DNA from: Streptomyces sp. AP-93
Lineage (GTDB): Bacteria > Actinomycetota > Actinomycetes > Streptomycetales > Streptomycetaceae
Length of the DNA: 64,000 nucleotides
NCBI RefSeq assembly: GCF_022808175.1
Contig: NZ_JALGBX010000005.1
Coordinates: 336,379 to 400,378, forward strand
Reading direction: 5' to 3'
This document shows positions 36,600-45,609 of this stretch, one piece after another. The stretch's first letter is position 1. Each line of letters opens with the position of its first letter. The notes under the pieces are model-generated. The model searched no databases. It was not told the origin of the DNA and was given only the letters and a program-made list of their open reading frames with translations. Both the position numbers and the translations under genes were made by a program.

Positions 36600-38171
36600 T
36601 CAGGGCGTCGGGGCGGCGACCGCCGCGCCCAGCATCTCGCGGCGGGGCGCCGGCGCCGGGGCGGTGACCGTCACGGCGGCCACGGCGGCGCCCAGGAGCA
36701 TGATGCCGGCCGCCCACCAGAGCGCGACGCCGAAGCCGTGCACCACGCCCTGGGCCTCGATCAACTGCTGCGCCGGGGACGCGGGGGCGCGGTGGGCCGA
36801 CTCCGCCGGACCTGCGAGGTGTGCGGCGGCGTAGGCCGTCGCGGCCGTGCTCGCGATGGTGTTGAGGAGCGCCGTTCCGATCGCCCCGCCCACCTGCTGG
36901 GCCGTGTTGAGCGTGGCCGAGGTGACCCCCGAGTCGCTCCGTGCCACGCCCTGGGTGGCCGTCGACATCACGGGCATGAAGACCAGGCCCATGCCGAACC
37001 CGAGAACCAGCATGGCGGGGAGCACCTGGGATGTGTAAGAGGAGTCCACTGTCAGCCGCGTGAGGAGGACCAGGGCCACGGTGGCCAGGAGCAGCCCGGG
37101 GACGATCAGTGAGCGGGGGGCGAGCCGGTCGAGGAAACGTGCGGAGACCTGGGTCGCACCGGTGATGATCGCCAGGGTCATGGGGAGGAAGGCCAGCCCC
37201 GTTTTGACGGGGGAGTAGCCGAGCACGAGCTGGAAGTAGTAGCTCATGAACAGGAGCACGGGGAGCAGGGTGATGGTGGCCAGCGTCATCGTGACGAGAC
37301 AGCCTGCCCGAGTCCGGTCCCTGATGACGTGCGGAGGGAGCATGGGGTCGCTCGCCCGTGCCTGCCACCAGGCGAATGCGGCGAGCAGGGCGGACCCGCC
37401 GATGAGGAGGCCGGCGACCAGACCGTCGGACCAGCCGCGCGGTTCGGCCTCGCTCAGCCCGTAGACGATGGCCAGGAGTCCGCCGCACCCGAGGACCGCT
37501 CCCGGGACATCGAGCTTCGCTCCCGTGCGTTCCGAGTCGCGCAGGACGGCGAAGGTGCCGAGAACCGCGATCGCGGCGATGGCCACATTGACGTAGAGGC
37601 ACCAGCGCCAGTTCAGGTACTCGGTGAGCAGGCCCCCGGCGATCAGGCCGACGGCCCCGCCGCCGCTCGCGATCGCCGCGAACACGCCGAAGGCCTTGGC
37701 GCGTTCCGTGGGGGTGTCGAAGGTGGTGGCCAGCAGCGACAGGGCGCACGGTGCGAGGAGCGCGGCGAAGACGCCCTGCAGCGCCCGGGCCGCGAAGAGC
37801 ATCCCCGGGCCGCCCGCCGCGCCGCCCAGGGCGGAAGCGAAGGCGAAGCCGCTCAGGCCGATGACGAACGCCCGCCTGCGGCCGATGAGGTCCGCGATGC
37901 GCCCGCCCAGCAGGAGCAGCCCGCCGAACGCCAGCGCGTAGGCGGTGATCACCCACTGCCGGTTGCCGTCGGACATCCCGAGATCGCGCTGGGCGGAGGG
38001 GAGCGCGATGTTCACGATCGTCGCGTCGAGGACGACCATCAGCTGGGCCAGCCCGATGACGGCGAGCGCCCACCAGCGCCGGGGATCGGGAGGGCCCGCC
38101 GGTGCGCCGCAGGCGGGCCGGGGGACGGCTTCGGGCATCGGGCCGGATGGGGTGTCGCTGACGGACGTCAT
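36600..38171 (-). CDS. MFS drug exporter, DHA2 (14-TM) family
   Basis: This 523-residue proton-driven exporter starts at ATG 38171. An in-frame ATG at 38432 would add 87 Arg/Pro-rich residues and overlap another gene. Motif D-like LAQLMVVLDATIVNIALP lies in the first segment, motif A is GGRIADLIGRRRAFVIGL, and 14 hydrophobic segments can be counted. It lies 33 bp from the convergent TetR fragment, and the TetR may once have repressed it. The substrate is unknown; such pumps export antibiotics or dyes. Confidence 0.9.
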   Translation of the reverse strand: MTSVSDTPSGPMPEAVPRPACGAPAGPPDPRRWWALAVIGLAQLMVVLDATIVNIALPSAQRDLGMSDGNRQWVITAYALAFGGLLLLGGRIADLIGRRRAFVIGLSGFAFASALGGAAGGPGMLFAARALQGVFAALLAPCALSLLATTFDTPTERAKAFGVFAAIASGGGAVGLIAGGLLTEYLNWRWCLYVNVAIAAIAVLGTFAVLRDSERTGAKLDVPGAVLGCGGLLAIVYGLSEAEPRGWSDGLVAGLLIGGSALLAAFAWWQARASDPMLPPHVIRDRTRAGCLVTMTLATITLLPVLLFMSYYFQLVLGYSPVKTGLAFLPMTLAIITGATQVSARFLDRLAPRSLIVPGLLLATVALVLLTRLTVDSSYTSQVLPAMLVLGFGMGLVFMPVMSTATQGVARSDSGVTSATLNTAQQVGGAIGTALLNTIASTAATAYAAAHLAGPAESAHRAPASPAQQLIEAQGVVHGFGVALWWAAGIMLLGAAVAAVTVTAPAPAPRREMLGAAVAAPTP

Positions 38172-38199
38172 GTAGTCAGCCAAACACGGATCGTGACGA

Positions 38200-38526
38200 T
38201 CAGCCTGCCTGGAGATCCGGCGGTGGGACCCTGCGGCCCCAGCCGGAACGGGCGGACGGGTGAGCGCGGCGGTGCGGCCGAATGGAGCGCGCGGAGCGAC
38301 CGGATCGCTCGGAGTGACCAGACGGACCGGGGTGGCCCGCCCGCACGCCCGGCCCGGCGCACCGTGCAGCCGCGTACACGGAGTGCGGCACGGCGTCCGG
38401 CAGGGCCGCTGCCGCCCGCTGCCGGCGGACATGGAGGCGGCGCAGGGCCACGTACAGGGCGGCAGTAGCCACGCTGGCGGCGCACCAGGCGCCGAGGATC
38501 ACGAGGATCGTACGGAGGACGGCCAC
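38200..38526 (-). CDS. Small single-pass membrane protein
   Basis: This 108-residue protein begins at GTG 38526, preceded by GAGGAG. The N-terminus is one membrane segment (VLRTILVILGAWCAASVATAALYVAL, cut over residues 3-28), then a basic stop-transfer LRRLHVRRQR and a Ser/Arg/Pro-rich tail. I do not recognise a family. It sits 28 bp upstream of the MFS gene on the same strand. The tail composition is low-complexity, so the true C-terminus could differ. Confidence 0.5.
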   Translation of the reverse strand: MAVLRTILVILGAWCAASVATAALYVALRRLHVRRQRAAAALPDAVPHSVYAAARCAGPGVRAGHPGPSGHSERSGRSARSIRPHRRAHPSARSGWGRRVPPPDLQAG

Positions 38527-38645
38527 GGGGACTCCTCGGGGTGTGAACAACGCCGCCTGCGCGAGCCGGGCACGCTGTGCTCGCCGTGACCGTCCAGTAC
38601 CCGGAGGAGACGGACTTCACGCCCGCCGCCTCCGGAAGAGACGAC

Positions 38646-39476
38646 CTACGGCGCGATCGGCAGCTGCCGCTTGTGCTCGGTCAGGCGGTAGCGGCGGACG
38701 ATCGTCTCGAAGGCGCGCTCCCCGACCGGCTTGCCCTCCAGGAAGTCGTCGATCTCGTCGTAGGTGACACCCAGCGCGTCCTCGTCGGCCTTGCCCGGGT
38801 CGAGGGTCTCCAGGTCCGCCGTGGGCGTCTTCCAGACCAGCTCGGCCGGTGCGCCCAGGGCATCGGCGCAGGCCCGTACCCGGCGCTTGGTCAGCCCGGT
38901 CAGCGGCACCACGTCGGCCGCGCCGTCGCCGAACTTGGTGAAGAAGCCGGAGACCGCCTCGGCGGCGTGGTCGGTGCCGACGACCAGACCGTCGTGCGCC
39001 CCGGCCACCGCGTACTGGGCGATCATGCGCTGGCGGGCCTTGATGTTGCCCTGCACGAAGTCCTGGTGGTGTGCGTCCCGGAAGACGGTCCCGCCGGCCA
39101 GGGAAGCGGACAGCGCCGCGTCGCTCGCGGGCTTCACGTCCACGGTCAGCACCCGGTCGGCGTTGATGAAACCGAGGGCGAGCTGGGCGTCCCGCTCGTC
39201 GGCCTGGACCCCGTACGGCAGTCGCATGGCGTAGAAGGCCGCCTCGTGCCCGGCCGCGCGGACCCGCTCCACGGCGAGCTGGCAGAGCCTGCCCGCCGTG
39301 GTGGAGTCGACCCCGCCGCTGATCCCGAGGACCAGGGAACGCAGGCCGGTGGAGGTGAGCCGCTCGGCCAGGAACGCCACCCGGCGCTCGATCTCCCGCT
39401 GGGCGTCGAAGCTCTCGGCGACCAGGAGCTCCCGGGCGATCTCCTGCTGCAGGGCGGTGGACGCCGGCTGGCTCAC
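38646..39476 (-). CDS. nadE: Ammonia-dependent NAD+ synthetase
   Basis: This 276-residue NAD synthetase converts nicotinate adenine dinucleotide, ATP and ammonia to NAD+. The P-loop-like PPi motif is LGISGGVDSTTAG (SGGVDS at 53-58). GNIKARQRMIAQYAVAG and VVGTDHAAEAVSGFFTKFGD are typical of the short, NH3-using form, without the glutaminase domain of the long form. GTG 39476 has GAGGAG upstream. It stands alone. Confidence 0.96.
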   Translation of the reverse strand: MSQPASTALQQEIARELLVAESFDAQREIERRVAFLAERLTSTGLRSLVLGISGGVDSTTAGRLCQLAVERVRAAGHEAAFYAMRLPYGVQADERDAQLALGFINADRVLTVDVKPASDAALSASLAGGTVFRDAHHQDFVQGNIKARQRMIAQYAVAGAHDGLVVGTDHAAEAVSGFFTKFGDGAADVVPLTGLTKRRVRACADALGAPAELVWKTPTADLETLDPGKADEDALGVTYDEIDDFLEGKPVGERAFETIVRRYRLTEHKRQLPIAP

Positions 39477-39582
39477 GGCTGCTCCTCATGATGGTTCGTC
39501 GGTTCGGAAACGATGCGCTGTCCCGCCGACCCTAACCGAGCGCGCGGGTGAGCCGCGTCTCACCCTCGTGGCGGCGCTTGTC

Positions 39583-39600
39583 TATGCAACGAGTTGCATA
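39583..39600. promoter_or_regulatory. PadR-type operator
   Basis: TATGCAAC, 2-bp spacer, GTTGCATA: a perfect 8-bp inverted repeat ending 13 bp before the PadR gene start. It overlaps the place where the ribosome site and transcription start must be, so autorepression is likely. ATGCAA-type dyads are common for PadR regulators. Confidence 0.8.
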
Positions 39601-39613
39601 GAAAGATCGAGGT

Positions 39614-40174
39614 ATGGCACTTGAGCACGCGATCCTCGTCTCCCTGCTGGAGCAGCCGGGGTCCGGATACGAACTGGCCCGCCGGTTCGACCGGTCCATC
39701 GGCTACTTCTGGACCGCGACCCACCAGCAGATCTACCGCGTGCTCAGCCGGATGGAGGGCGACGGCCGGCTCGACGTCCGCGAAGTGCCGCAGCGGACCC
39801 GGCCGGACAAGAAGGAGTACTCCGTCACCGCGGCCGGCCGCGCCGCCCTCTCGGCCTGGCTCCACGAGCCGATCCAGGCCGATACCGTCCGCCACGAGCT
39901 CGCCGTGAAGATCCGCGGCGCGGCCTTCGACGATCCGGCCGCCCTGATCCGCGAGGTCGAGCGGCACCACCGGACGCACGCCGACCGGCTCACGCACTAC
40001 CTGGCGGGGGAGCTCCGCGATTTCACCGGACCCGAGGCCCCGGCCCCGGACCCCTCCGACGCCGGGCGGGAACTCCAGCACGTCGTGCTCCGCGGAGGCC
40101 TCGCCTACGAGCGCATGCAGCTCGCCTGGCTGGAGGACGTCCTGGCCACCCTCCACCGCCTGGCGGCCCCCTGA
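39614..40174 (+). CDS. PadR-family transcriptional regulator
   Basis: This 186-residue PadR regulator has an N-terminal winged helix (ALEHAILVSLLEQPGSGYEL, QIYRVLSRMEGDGRLDVREV, then KKEYSVTAAGR) and a C-terminal Vir_act_alpha_C coiled-coil domain (LIREVERHHRTHADRL). A perfect palindrome lies directly before the start. It precedes an acyl-CoA dehydrogenase gene by 86 bp on the same strand and probably controls it. Ligand unknown; PadR proteins often sense phenolics or toxic compounds. Confidence 0.92.
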   Translation: MALEHAILVSLLEQPGSGYELARRFDRSIGYFWTATHQQIYRVLSRMEGDGRLDVREVPQRTRPDKKEYSVTAAGRAALSAWLHEPIQADTVRHELAVKIRGAAFDDPAALIREVERHHRTHADRLTHYLAGELRDFTGPEAPAPDPSDAGRELQHVVLRGGLAYERMQLAWLEDVLATLHRLAAP

Positions 40175-40260
40175 CCCGGCGCCGCCGCGCCCCTCCCTCC
40201 TTTTCCTCCCGCTCCACCCCTCATCCTCCGACTCATCCTCCGACCGGAAGGCGAACGCCC

Positions 40261-41985
40261 ATGAGCGACCAGCTGCTGTTCAACCCGCGCACCTACGACC
40301 CCGCGCACTTCGACCCCGAGACCCGCAGGCTGCTGCGCGCGACGGTCGACTGGTTCGAGGAGCGCGGCAAGCGCCGGCTGATCGAGGACTACCGCACCCG
40401 CGCCTGGCTGGGGGACTTCCTCGCGTTCTCCGCGAAGGAGGGACTCTTCGCGACCTTCCTCACCCCGGAGCCGGCCGCAGGCCAGGACGAGCCGGACAAG
40501 CGCTGGGACACCGCGCGCATCGCCGCCCTCAACGAGATCCTCGGCTTCTACGGCCTCGACTACTGGTACGCGTGGCAGGTCACCATCCTCGGTCTCGGCC
40601 CCGTCTGGCAGAGCGACAACGCCGCCGCCCGCGACCGCGCCGCACAGCTCCTCGACGCGGGCGAGGTGTTCGCGTTCGGCCTGTCCGAGAAGACCCACGG
40701 CGCGGACATCTACCACACCGACATGCTGCTGGAGCCCGCAGCCGACGGAGGCTTCCGGGCCACCGGCTCGAAGTACTACATCGGCAACGGCAACGCCGCC
40801 GGACTCGTCTCCGTCTTCGGCCGCCGCACCGACATCGAGGGCCCCGACGGCTACGTCTTCTTCGCAGCCGACAGCCGCCACCCCGCGTACGACGTGGTGA
40901 AGAACGTCGTCGACTCCTCCAAGTACGTCAGCGAGTTCCGCCTCACGGACTACCCGGTCGGCGCCGAAGACGTCCTGCACACCGGCCGCGCCGCCTTCGA
41001 CGCCGCCCTCAACACCGTCAACGTCGGCAAGTTCAACCTCTGCACCGCCTCCATCGGCATCTGCGAGCACGCGATGTACGAGGCCGTCACCCACGCGCAG
41101 GGCCGCATCCTCTACGGCCGCCCCGTCACCGCCTTCCCGCACGTGCGCCGCGAGCTGACCGACGCCTACGTCCGCCTCGTCGGGATGAAGCAGTTCAGCG
41201 ACCGCGCCGTCGACTACTTCCGCTCCGCCGGCCCCGACGACCGCCGCTACCTCCTCTTCAACCCCATGACCAAGATGAAGGTGACCACGGAGGGCGAGAA
41301 GGTCATCGACCTGATGTGGGACGTCATCGCGGCCAAGGGCTTCGAGAAGGACACCTACTTCGCCCAGGCGGCCGTCGAGATCCGCGGCCTGCCCAAGCTG
41401 GAGGGCACGGTCCACGTCAACCTGGCGCTCATCCTCAAGTTCATGCGCAACCACCTGCTGGAACCGGCCGACTACGCCCCCGTCCCGACCCGCCTCGACG
41501 CAGCTGACGACGCCTTCCTCTTCCGCCAGGGCCCGGCCCGCGGCCTGGGATCCGTACGGTTCCACGACTGGCGCCCGGCCTACGACGCGTACGCCGCCGT
41601 GCCCAACGTCGGCCGGTTCCGCGAGCAGGCCGACGCCCTCTGCACGTTCGCCCTGACCGCCGCCCCCGACGCGACGCAGAGCCGCGACCTCGACCTCCTC
41701 CTGGCGGTCGGCCAGCTCTTCGCCCTCGTCGTGCACGGCCAGCTCGTCCTGGAGCAGGCCCGCCTGACCGGCCTGGACGAGGACGTGCTCGACGAACTGT
41801 TCGGCGTCCTCGTACGGGACTTCTCCGCGCATGCCGTCGAACTGCACGGCAAGGACTCCGCCACCGCGGACCAGCAGGCCTGGGCCATGGGCGCGGTCCG
41901 GCGCCCGGCCGTGGACGCGGACCGGTCGGCGCGCGTCTGGGAGCGCGTGCAGGCCCTGGCCGGTGCGTACGAGATGGCGCCCTGA
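40261..41985 (+). CDS. Acyl-CoA dehydrogenase
   Basis: This 574-residue FAD enzyme of the acyl-CoA dehydrogenase superfamily is longer than the usual 380-400 residues. The middle beta-domain has VFAFGLSEKTHGADIYHTDM and FRATGSKYYIGNGNAAGLVS. The C-terminal helical domain has CTASIGICEHAMYEAVTHAQ and GRPVTAFPHVRRELTDAYVR. An extra C-terminal helical extension of about 130 residues (LLAVGQLFALVVHGQLVLEQ) suggests the large ACAD subgroup. It follows a PadR regulator and ends at a hairpin. Substrate chain length cannot be read. Confidence 0.9.
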   Translation: MSDQLLFNPRTYDPAHFDPETRRLLRATVDWFEERGKRRLIEDYRTRAWLGDFLAFSAKEGLFATFLTPEPAAGQDEPDKRWDTARIAALNEILGFYGLDYWYAWQVTILGLGPVWQSDNAAARDRAAQLLDAGEVFAFGLSEKTHGADIYHTDMLLEPAADGGFRATGSKYYIGNGNAAGLVSVFGRRTDIEGPDGYVFFAADSRHPAYDVVKNVVDSSKYVSEFRLTDYPVGAEDVLHTGRAAFDAALNTVNVGKFNLCTASIGICEHAMYEAVTHAQGRILYGRPVTAFPHVRRELTDAYVRLVGMKQFSDRAVDYFRSAGPDDRRYLLFNPMTKMKVTTEGEKVIDLMWDVIAAKGFEKDTYFAQAAVEIRGLPKLEGTVHVNLALILKFMRNHLLEPADYAPVPTRLDAADDAFLFRQGPARGLGSVRFHDWRPAYDAYAAVPNVGRFREQADALCTFALTAAPDATQSRDLDLLLAVGQLFALVVHGQLVLEQARLTGLDEDVLDELFGVLVRDFSAHAVELHGKDSATADQQAWAMGAVRRPAVDADRSARVWERVQALAGAYEMAP

Positions 41986-41995
41986 CCGGACCTTG

Positions 41996-42019
41996 GGCCC
42001 GGGCCTCACAGCCCGGGCC
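41996..42019 (+). terminator. Terminator hairpin after acyl-CoA dehydrogenase
   Basis: GGCCCGGGC and GCCCGGGCC form a 9-bp stem with a 6-nt loop, 10 bp after the stop codon. Confidence 0.8.
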
Positions 42020-42120
42020 ACACCGTCCTTTCGGCCGGTGCGTACACGGCCCTGCGGGGTGTTCGCTGGAAGAGGAGCAGGAACAGCCGTACGCCCCCAC
42101 CCCGAAAGGCCGGCCCCACG

Positions 42121-43567
42121 ATGTCGACGTCCACGGAGCACAGGTCGGAGGTGATCGCAGAGAACCGCACCCGCAAGGGTCTGCTGCCGCTGTGCCTGAG
42201 CGAAGCAGCCGAGCGGTTCTCCTTAGCGGTCCTTCTACGGAATGCGCGCGGTACTGGCGCTCTTCCTGATCGACACCGCCCACGGCCTCGGCATGTCGAA
42301 GAGCACGGCGGTCGCCCTCGTCGGCGCCTACCTGTCCGCCTGCTACTTCACCGCCCTGCCGGGCGGCTGGATCGCCGACCGGCTGCTCGGTGCCCGTAAG
42401 ACCGCCCTGGCCGGCGGCATCGCCATCCTGGCCGGCCATCTCGCACTCGCCTTCGAGGCCGGAGCGGCCGGCGTCTACGCCGGCCTCGTCCTCATCGCGG
42501 TCGGCACCGGCCTGCAGAAGCCCAATATGACCGCCCTGGTCGGGAAGCTCTATGCCGAGCGCTCCGACCAGGAGCGGGACGCGGCCTACAGCAAGTTCTA
42601 CGCCAGCGTGAACGTGGGCGGCCTGGCCTCGACCCTCCTGGTGGGCTGGCTCGGACTCCACTTCGGCTGGAACGTCGCCTTCGGTACGGCGGCCGTCGCG
42701 ATGGCCCTCAGCCTGTGCGTCTTCCAGGCCTCGGGCAGCCTCCGCGAGGCCGCCGACGCACCCGGCCGCCCGCTCACCCGCGCCGAGGCGCGCACGGTGG
42801 CCTTCCGGGCACTGTGGTGCGTGGCCGGGGTCCTCGCGGCCGGCGCCGCGGCCCGGGCGACCGGCACGCTGACCCTGCCCCACGCACTCACCGCGTTCGC
42901 GGTCCTGGCCGTGGTCGTACCGGTCGGCTACCTCGTCACCCTGCTGCGCCGCACCGACCTCGACGAGCGGGGACGAGCGGGCATCCGCGCCTACGCGCGG
43001 CTGTTCGCCGCGGCCGTCGCCTTCTTCTGCATCTTCGACCTGGCAGCCTCGAACGTGCAGCTGTTCGCCGCGGACCACGTGGACATGATGGGCATCCCGG
43101 TCACCTGGCAGGCGGCCCTGAACCCCGTCATGACCATCGCCTTCGCCGGGGTCCTCGCCGTCGTGTGGCGCAGGGTACGCGTCTCCTCCCCGGCGAAGTT
43201 CTCCACGGGACTCGTCCTCGGCGGACTGTCCTTCCTCCTGCTCGCCCTCGCCGCGGGCCACGCCACCGGCAACGCCCACATCTCCCTGCTCTGGCTGGTC
43301 GGCCTCTACGTCCTGCTGAGCATGGGCGAACTGTTCCTCGCCCCCACCGGGCTGTCCATCAGCCACAAGCTGGCCCCGGCCGGCACCGGATCCCAGCTCG
43401 TGGGCCTCTTCTTCCTGGCCGCCGCGGCGGGCGACGCCATAGGCAGCCAGGTCGCCACCCACCTGACCGGCGCCGCCCTCTACCTCGCCCTGGGCGGCCT
43501 GGCGCTGGCAGCGGGTCTCGCGATGGCCGCCGCCACGCCGAAGCTCCGCCTCCTGACCGGCGAATAG
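42121..43567 (+). pseudogene. POT-family peptide/H+ symporter, frameshifted in TM1
   Basis: The gene starts at ATG 42121 (GAAAGG upstream) and reads RKGLLPLCLSEAAERFS, the normal POT N-terminus, then loses frame. The expected ERFS-FYGMR is interrupted by 10 extra bases (TTAGCGGTCC at about 42223-42232), and the second part FYGMRAVLALFLIDTAHGLG resumes in another frame, which has a TAG just upstream. From ATG 42242 a 441-residue frame runs on with POT features (GTGLQKPNMTALVG, MGELFLAPTGLSIS). Translation from 42242 would lack the ERF part of TM1, including the proton-coupling E-x-x-E-R motif, so it is probably non-functional. Confidence 0.85.
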
Positions 43568-43594
43568 ACCGGGGAGAAACCTGCTCGGCGTTGT

Positions 43595-43936
43595 TCAGCT
43601 CTTGCGGGCCAACGGCTGCCCGGCGAAGCTCACCCCGGCGAGACCATGGGACATGAGGCTGCGAATGTTGCCGTGATCAGTGTCGTTCGGCGTCGCCAGC
43701 ACGCTGCGATAGTGCTCACCGAAGGCCAGCAGCGCCTCTTCGTCGCTCAGCCCTTCCAGCAGGGCCAGTCCCAGCGTCTTGCAGGAACCCTCGTTCTCAC
43801 CCGCGGCATTTTCCACTTCCCCGTTGCGGAACGCCTGCGGCTGATACGAGTAGTGCGCGGCGACGAAGGCCAAGGTGTCGGCGAACTCGTGCTCACCTGA
43901 CGCAAGGCTTGCCCGCAGCGAGTTCAGATCAGTCAT
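43595..43936 (-). CDS. HopJ type III effector-like protein
   Basis: This 113-residue soluble protein matches the HopJ family along its whole length: FADTLAFVAAHYSYQPQAFR, then NGEVENAAGENEGSCKTLGL, GEHYRSVLATPNDTDHGNIR and a final GVSFAGQPLARKS. HopJ was named from a Pseudomonas effector, but most homologues are ordinary bacterial proteins of unknown role. It starts at ATG 43936. No secretion system is nearby. The family is mostly proteobacterial, so transfer is possible. Confidence 0.85.
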   Translation of the reverse strand: MTDLNSLRASLASGEHEFADTLAFVAAHYSYQPQAFRNGEVENAAGENEGSCKTLGLALLEGLSDEEALLAFGEHYRSVLATPNDTDHGNIRSLMSHGLAGVSFAGQPLARKS

Positions 43937-44089
43937 GTTGATTCCCCAGGGTTGAGCAGACGGTCCGATTTCCGTCCGTGACCGGACGACATTACCCCCT
44001 TGTGGCCAGCCGCCAGGAATCGCGCGACACGCCCGAACGAGCGGCATCTTCGCAGGTCACGATGGACTACCGCCGGCCCCCGGGCGCGC

Positions 44090-44737
44090 TCAGCCGCGGT
44101 GCCACGGCCCGTAGACAGCGGTGGCGGCCCGCGTGGTCAGGGCCCAGTACCGGTCCCCATAGGACCAGTGCCACCACTCGGTCGGGTAGTTCACCATGCC
44201 GACGGCGGTCAGGGCTTCGATCATCACAGCGCGGTTCTGCCGGGCCTGCGCGGGGAGGCCGACGGCCTGGGTGTAGCAGGCTCCACCGCTTTCCTCCGGA
44301 GTGGCGGCTTCCGGGCTCCCCATGTCGACCTCGATGCCGTCCTGTGTGCAGATCGTGAGGTCGACGGCGGCTCCCGAGAGATGCCCGGCGGTCTCCAGCG
44401 GCGCGACCCAACGCGAGGCGGCAGTGCGGATGTAGGCCTCTGACTCTTCGGGGTGAAGCCGCCGCAGCGTGGCTGCGTAGTCGTTGAAGATGCTCTCCTG
44501 CAAGGCCGCGGGCCGGTAGCCCTCCACCAGCAGCCACTGCCACCCGTGGGGCAGCAGTTCCTGGGCCCGCAACAGCCGTTGAAGCACGCCGGCTCGCAGA
44601 TGGGCCCAGTCGCCCGCCGCATCAGACCGCCGCTGGTCGACGCGCAGCGCATTGCGACAATCCACCAACGGCTCTTCACACTCGTCGACTGGTACGGCAG
44701 CGACCCTCGGATCCGACATCAATATGATCTTGTTCAT
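44090..44737 (-). CDS. VanX-like D-alanyl-D-alanine dipeptidase (M15D)
   Basis: This 215-residue zinc dipeptidase of the VanX/DdpX family keeps the catalytic set: Arg in VEGYRPAALQ (R75), zinc ligands H119 and D126 in AGHLSGAAVDLTI, base E187 and ligand H190 in PTEWWHWSYGDRYW. The usual Ser before the first His is Ala. ATG 44737 is chosen with AGGAG 12 nt upstream; ATG 44749 is too close to that site. It lies 68 bp after the CdsA-like gene in a likely three-gene operon. No vanH, vanA or other glycopeptide genes are nearby, so it may cut a different dipeptide. Confidence 0.88.
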   Translation of the reverse strand: MNKIILMSDPRVAAVPVDECEEPLVDCRNALRVDQRRSDAAGDWAHLRAGVLQRLLRAQELLPHGWQWLLVEGYRPAALQESIFNDYAATLRRLHPEESEAYIRTAASRWVAPLETAGHLSGAAVDLTICTQDGIEVDMGSPEAATPEESGGACYTQAVGLPAQARQNRAVMIEALTAVGMVNYPTEWWHWSYGDRYWALTTRAATAVYGPWHRG

Positions 44738-44805
44738 GAGGTTGATCATCTCCTGGCGGGTCACCCGGCTGAACTGGGTGCTCCAGTCTTCCGAGGCCGC
44801 GGAGG

Positions 44806-45609
44806 TCAGCGCAGGACGAGCAGGACGGCCAGCGCGAAGAGCAGTGAGTCGATCCGATCCAGCAAACCGCCCGAACCGGGTAGCCACCGCCCGGCGTCCT
44901 TCACCTGTGCACCTCTCTTGATCATGGACTCAAGAAGGTCGCCGGCCGGCCCGCCGACCGCCGCCGCGATCGCCATCGGCCAACTCAGCGCGGACAGAAG
45001 GCCGAGCATCCCTATGGCTGCCCCGGCCCCGACCAGGGTCCCGCTCCACCGTTTGGCCGGTGACAGAGGCGACAGCCGAGGCCCGCCCAGCCGTTGGCCG
45101 GCGAAGTACGCCACGATGTCGGCGGCCGAAACAGCCGCGAACAGGGCCAGCGCGCTCGCTCCGAGCGGTACCAGCGCGGCCAGGACACTGAGCCAGGCGA
45201 GGCCGAGGAGGCCGGCGGCGACCCGATGCAGGCCGTGATCGGCGTCGCCGGCCAGGAGCGGCACGGAAGCCACCGCGAGCGCACCGATCGCCATCGCTCG
45301 AGGCTCTTGCCCGGGGGCCCACAAAGAGGTGAGCACCACGCCTGTCACCGCCGAGGCGAGCACCGCCCGGTCCACCCGGTTCATCCGCATCAGCCCGCCG
45401 AACTCCAGCACCGCGATCGCACTGACCACCACGGCAATGGCTGCGGCGCCCGGACGTCCCAGCCAGAACGCAACCGTGACCAGGGGCACTCCGACCGCCC
45501 AGGCGCACCACCGGATCATCAGTTCGCGGCGCCTGGACGCTGCCACCGCGACACCAGTCAGCACGAGCGCCCCGCCGAGGAAGGGCGCCAGGGAGGCTAC
45601 CGTGATCAC
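44806..45609 (-). CDS. CdsA-like phosphatidate cytidylyltransferase
   Basis: This 267-residue membrane protein has about eight hydrophobic segments and the CTP-transferase signature near the C-terminus: LSPAKRWSGTLVG, then GDLLESMIKRGAQVKD and LPGSGGLLDRIDSLLF. The usual His in PGHGG is Ser. It would make a CDP-activated lipid or a similar nucleotidyl ester. A housekeeping cdsA is expected elsewhere in the genome. Its GTG start overlaps the stop of the upstream aminotransferase fusion (GTGA), so the two are translationally coupled, which argues for a specialised pathway. Confidence 0.88.
   Translation of the reverse strand: MITVASLAPFLGGALVLTGVAVAASRRRELMIRWCAWAVGVPLVTVAFWLGRPGAAAIAVVVSAIAVLEFGGLMRMNRVDRAVLASAVTGVVLTSLWAPGQEPRAMAIGALAVASVPLLAGDADHGLHRVAAGLLGLAWLSVLAALVPLGASALALFAAVSAADIVAYFAGQRLGGPRLSPLSPAKRWSGTLVGAGAAIGMLGLLSALSWPMAIAAAVGGPAGDLLESMIKRGAQVKDAGRWLPGSGGLLDRIDSLLFALAVLLVLR

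Noticed and set aside
43595..43936. Type III secretion effector
   Set aside because: HopJ similarity is real, but no secretion apparatus or chaperone is present and the family is widespread outside pathogens.
44090..44737. Vancomycin resistance cluster
   Set aside because: Only a VanX-like gene is present; the neighbours are unrelated to D-Ala-D-Lac synthesis.
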